7,353 bases of DNA, from positions 1-7,353 of the forward strand of contig CANQER010000051.1 in assembly GCA_947595415.1 (NCBI GenBank), read 5' to 3'. Shown piece by piece: positions 6,397 to 7,353 of this stretch. The first letter of the stretch is position 1. Each line of letters starts with the position of its first letter. A program made the translations under genes and the position numbers. Under the pieces are notes generated by a model. The model was given only the letters and a program-made list of their open reading frames with translations, had not been told where the DNA came from and searched no databases. Source of the stretch: an uncultured Bacilli bacterium. Its GTDB lineage: Bacteria > Bacillota_I > Bacilli_A > RF39 > UBA660.

Positions 6397-6495
6397 ATGG
6401 GATATATATTGTTGATTTTACTTTTTGGTTTGAATATTGTTTTGTATAGGAAAAATAAGAGATGTCATAATTGTAAGGGGTGTCATAAATGTTAG
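6397..6495 (+). CDS. small membrane protein with C-terminal CxxCxxCxxC (32 aa)
   Basis: The ORF starts directly after the rnfA stop (TAGATG) and overlaps the rnfB start by seven bases. AGGTGG at 6387-6392 could serve as its ribosome site. Residues 2-17 (GYILLILLFGLNIVLY) form one hydrophobic helix, followed by RKNKR, which predicts a cytoplasmic C-terminus. The tail is CHNCKGCHKC, with four Cys at 23, 26, 29 and 32 and the last one at the very end. This could bind a metal or an Fe-S cluster. The layout (one helix, basic stretch, Cys-rich tail) resembles FeoB-associated Cys-rich membrane proteins (PF12669), but the similarity is judged by eye only. Its place just before a truncated rnfB hints at a part in cluster assembly or electron transfer, which is inference. 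The regular Cys spacing argues against chance coding. Confidence 0.6.
   Translation: MGYILLILLFGLNIVLYRKNKRCHNCKGCHKC
6475..6480 (+). promoter_or_regulatory. rnfB ribosome binding site inside the Cys-rich small ORF
   Basis: AAGGGG (extending to AAGGGGTG) lies eight bases before the rnfB ATG at 6489 and is read as Lys-Gly in the upstream small ORF. Ribosomes translating that ORF would run through this site, so rnfB translation is probably coupled to it. Confidence 0.75.
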
Positions 6496-6755
6496 GTATT
6501 TTGATTGTAACAATAATTGCTTTGGTTTTTGGGATTGCGATAGTTTTTATTGAGGATAAACTTAGTAGTGATAGTGACAATGTTTCTAAGTATGAAGAGT
6601 TACTTCCTGGTTATAACTGTGGGGGTTGTGGTTATGGGGGTTGTCATGGTATGGCTGAAGCGATGGTAGAGGATATTGATAATTATAAAAAGTGTAAACC
6701 TTTAAGAGGGGAAGCTTTAAAGAAGATGGAAGAGTTTGTAAAGAGTATTAAGTGA
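6489..6755 (+). CDS. rnfB: truncated RnfB: membrane anchor plus single Fe-S domain only
   Basis: The product is 88 aa, while RnfB is normally about 190 aa in proteobacteria and longer in Clostridia. Residues 2-21 are the membrane anchor, followed by an acidic linker (EDKLSSDSD). The FeS domain (PF04060 type) runs from ELLPGYNCGGCGYGGC to KKCKP, with cluster Cys at C44, C47, C52 and C69. The protein then ends with a short charged helix, FVKSIK. The usual ferredoxin-like domains carrying two [4Fe-4S] clusters, which take electrons from soluble ferredoxin, are missing. The sequence after the stop has no Cys-rich frame in any phase, so this is not a simple frameshift. It is the last gene of the operon, and no convincing terminator follows. 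Confidence 0.9.
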   Translation: MLGILIVTIIALVFGIAIVFIEDKLSSDSDNVSKYEELLPGYNCGGCGYGGCHGMAEAMVEDIDNYKKCKPLRGEALKKMEEFVKSIK

Positions 6756-6778
6756 GTGTAAAGTAATACATTATATAC

Positions 6779-6807
6779 TTGAATAAATGTTAATTTAATG
6801 GTATATT
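6779..6807 (+). promoter_or_regulatory. probable promoter for the pilin transcript
   Basis: A -35-like TTGAAT at 6779-6784 and TATATT at 6802-6807 are separated by 17 bases. TGG directly before the -10 box makes it an extended -10 element. A weaker alternative, TTGTAT at 6945-6950 with AATAAT at 6969-6974, lies close to the pilin gene. Confidence 0.6.
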
Positions 6808-6855
6808 AGTAATGGATAAGAAAGTAGGTAATGGATATGTTAGCAAATAGCAAAT

Positions 6856-6864
6856 GGGGGGGGG
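6856..6864 (+). repeat. homopolymeric run of nine G
   Basis: The run of nine G lies within strongly AT-rich DNA, in the presumed leader of the prepilin gene. Runs of this length are prone to slipped-strand mispairing. It is by far the longest G-run in the window. Confidence 0.95.
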
Positions 6865-6994
6865 TATTTAGAAGCTTTAATTAACGATGTAGTAGAGGAT
6901 ATTTCATAGAGTCGTGTTTAGAAGTACAGGACTTTTTATAGTGTTTGTATAAAAAATGAAATAAAGATAATAATAGTATTGGAGGTATTAGAAA

Positions 6995-7353
6995 ATGAAG
7001 ATGAATAATAAGAAAGGATTTACATTAATAGAGTTATTAGCAGTAATAGTAATACTCGCAATAATAGCCTTAATAGCTGTGCCAATAATAATGAATATAA
7101 TGGAGAAAGCAAAAGAAGAAAGTTATAAAAGAAGTGTCGAGTTTGCGATAGATGCAGCAGAGTTATATTTAGTAGAAAATGGATTATCAGAAGTACCAAG
7201 TGATGGTATTAATGTAAAAGATTTAAAACTAAAGAATAATAATTTTACAAGTGGAAAAATAGTAAATGATGGTGGGCAAATAGAAGCAGAAAAAGTAAGT
7301 AATGGAACATATTGTGCAGGAGGAAGTAAAGGTAAAATAGAAGTTAGTGTAGG
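6995..7353 (+). CDS. type IV prepilin / pseudopilin-like protein, 5' part
   Basis: The frame is open to the window edge, giving 119 residues of a longer gene. The N-terminus MKMNNKKG^FTLIELLAVIVI is a class III signal peptide. The prepilin peptidase site is G8|F9, mature Phe is at +1, Glu at +5, and a hydrophobic helix follows to about residue 33. After it come a helical segment and a Gly/Asn-rich part with a single Cys in NGTYCAGG. Such proteins assemble into type IV pili, competence pseudopili or type II-like fibres at the cell surface. GGAGG at 6981-6985 lies nine bases before the ATG; the in-frame ATG at 7001 is a less likely start. Codon use differs from the rnf genes: 13 of 14 Ile codons are ATA. 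The exact class (ComGC, PilA or pseudopilin) cannot be settled without the 3' end and neighbours. Confidence 0.88.
   Translation, partial: MKMNNKKGFTLIELLAVIVILAIIALIAVPIIMNIMEKAKEESYKRSVEFAIDAAELYLVENGLSEVPSDGINVKDLKLKNNNFTSGKIVNDGGQIEAEKVSNGTYCAGGSKGKIEVSV

Larger units (their letters stand above)
6756..6994 (+). other. rnfB-pilin intergenic region with leader-like features
   Basis: No convincing gene fills these 239 bases. The stretch contains an imperfect hairpin at 6761-6780 without a U-tail, a promoter at 6779-6807, a run of nine G at 6856-6864 and an AT-only hairpin at 6933-6955. If transcription starts near 6814, the prepilin mRNA has a leader of about 180 bases. A 17-codon ORF from the ATG at 6831 crosses the G-run, but it has only a weak ribosome site and is not called as a gene. 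Confidence 0.6.

Noticed and set aside
6377..6580. Open frame of 67 codons on the - strand across the rnfA-rnfB junction
   Set aside because: It is antisense to rnfA, the Cys-rich small ORF and rnfB, has low-complexity Ser/Ile/Tyr content and no domain.
2427..6755. Mycoplasma-type code with TGA read as Trp
   Set aside because: Trp residues at conserved sites use TGG, and TGA ends rnfC, rnfE and rnfB at places that match family ends or gene overlaps.
6761..6780. Hairpin after rnfB as operon terminator
   Set aside because: The stem is seven pairs with a bulge and has no T-tract after it. Termination of the rnf operon therefore remains unassigned.
6831..6884. 17-codon ORF crossing the G9 tract
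   Set aside because: Only a weak ribosome site is present and no family is recognisable. Kept as part of the phase-variation idea, not called as a gene.
6933..6955. Hairpin TTTTTATA / TATAAAAA as a terminator or operator
   Set aside because: The stem has only A-T pairs and no U-tail follows on the + strand, so it is likely a by-product of AT-rich composition.
1..7353. tRNA, rRNA, CRISPR array, insertion sequence or riboswitch
   Set aside because: No cloverleaf, spaced repeats, transposase frame, terminal inverted repeats or known riboswitch core was seen on reading either strand.

Overview
The window is strongly AT-rich, every gene lies on the + strand, and coding density is high. Trp is encoded by TGG while TGA is used as a stop (rnfC, rnfE, rnfB), so the code is the standard bacterial one and not the mycoplasma code. 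The order U32 peptidase - greA - tig, purine-rich Shine-Dalgarno sites and short U-tailed hairpin terminators point to the Bacillota. The base composition, reduced proteins and a prepilin-like gene suggest an uncultured, host-associated anaerobic member of the Bacilli (RF39- or Erysipelotrichales-like). That placement is inference.

Layout. 1-426 is the 3' end of a U32-family (TrhP/YrrO-like) gene. 431-962 is greA with a near-consensus promoter and its own terminator. 989-2285 is tig (trigger factor) with its own promoter, followed by two tandem terminators. From 2427 to 6755 runs a tight operon for an Rnf-type ferredoxin:NAD+ oxidoreductase, in the order rnfC - rnfD/G fusion - small membrane ORF - rnfE - rnfA - small Cys-rich membrane ORF - rnfB. 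Most junctions overlap by 4 to 8 bases or abut. From 6756 to 6994 there is a leader-like intergenic stretch with a good promoter and a run of nine G. A type IV prepilin-like gene starts at 6995 and runs off the window.

The Rnf operon is the most interesting part. The core membrane pieces look intact: RnfA and RnfE with their conserved half-membrane Cys pairs, RnfC with an FMN loop and two [4Fe-4S] motifs, and RnfD. The complex has however been rebuilt. RnfG is not a separate gene: its membrane anchor and FMN domain are fused to the C-terminus of RnfD. RnfB is cut to 88 residues, keeping only the membrane anchor and the first four-Cys cluster domain and lacking the ferredoxin-like domains. Two unannotated small ORFs with good ribosome binding sites fill the gaps exactly. 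One (29 aa) is a bare transmembrane helix in the usual rnfG slot. The other (32 aa) is a transmembrane helix ending in CxxCxxCxxC, directly before rnfB. Together they suggest a minimised Rnf complex, possibly with two unrecognised micro-subunits.

The prepilin gene differs from its neighbours in codon choice (Ile almost only ATA) and has the G9 tract in its presumed leader, which makes slipped-strand phase variation of the pilin worth testing.
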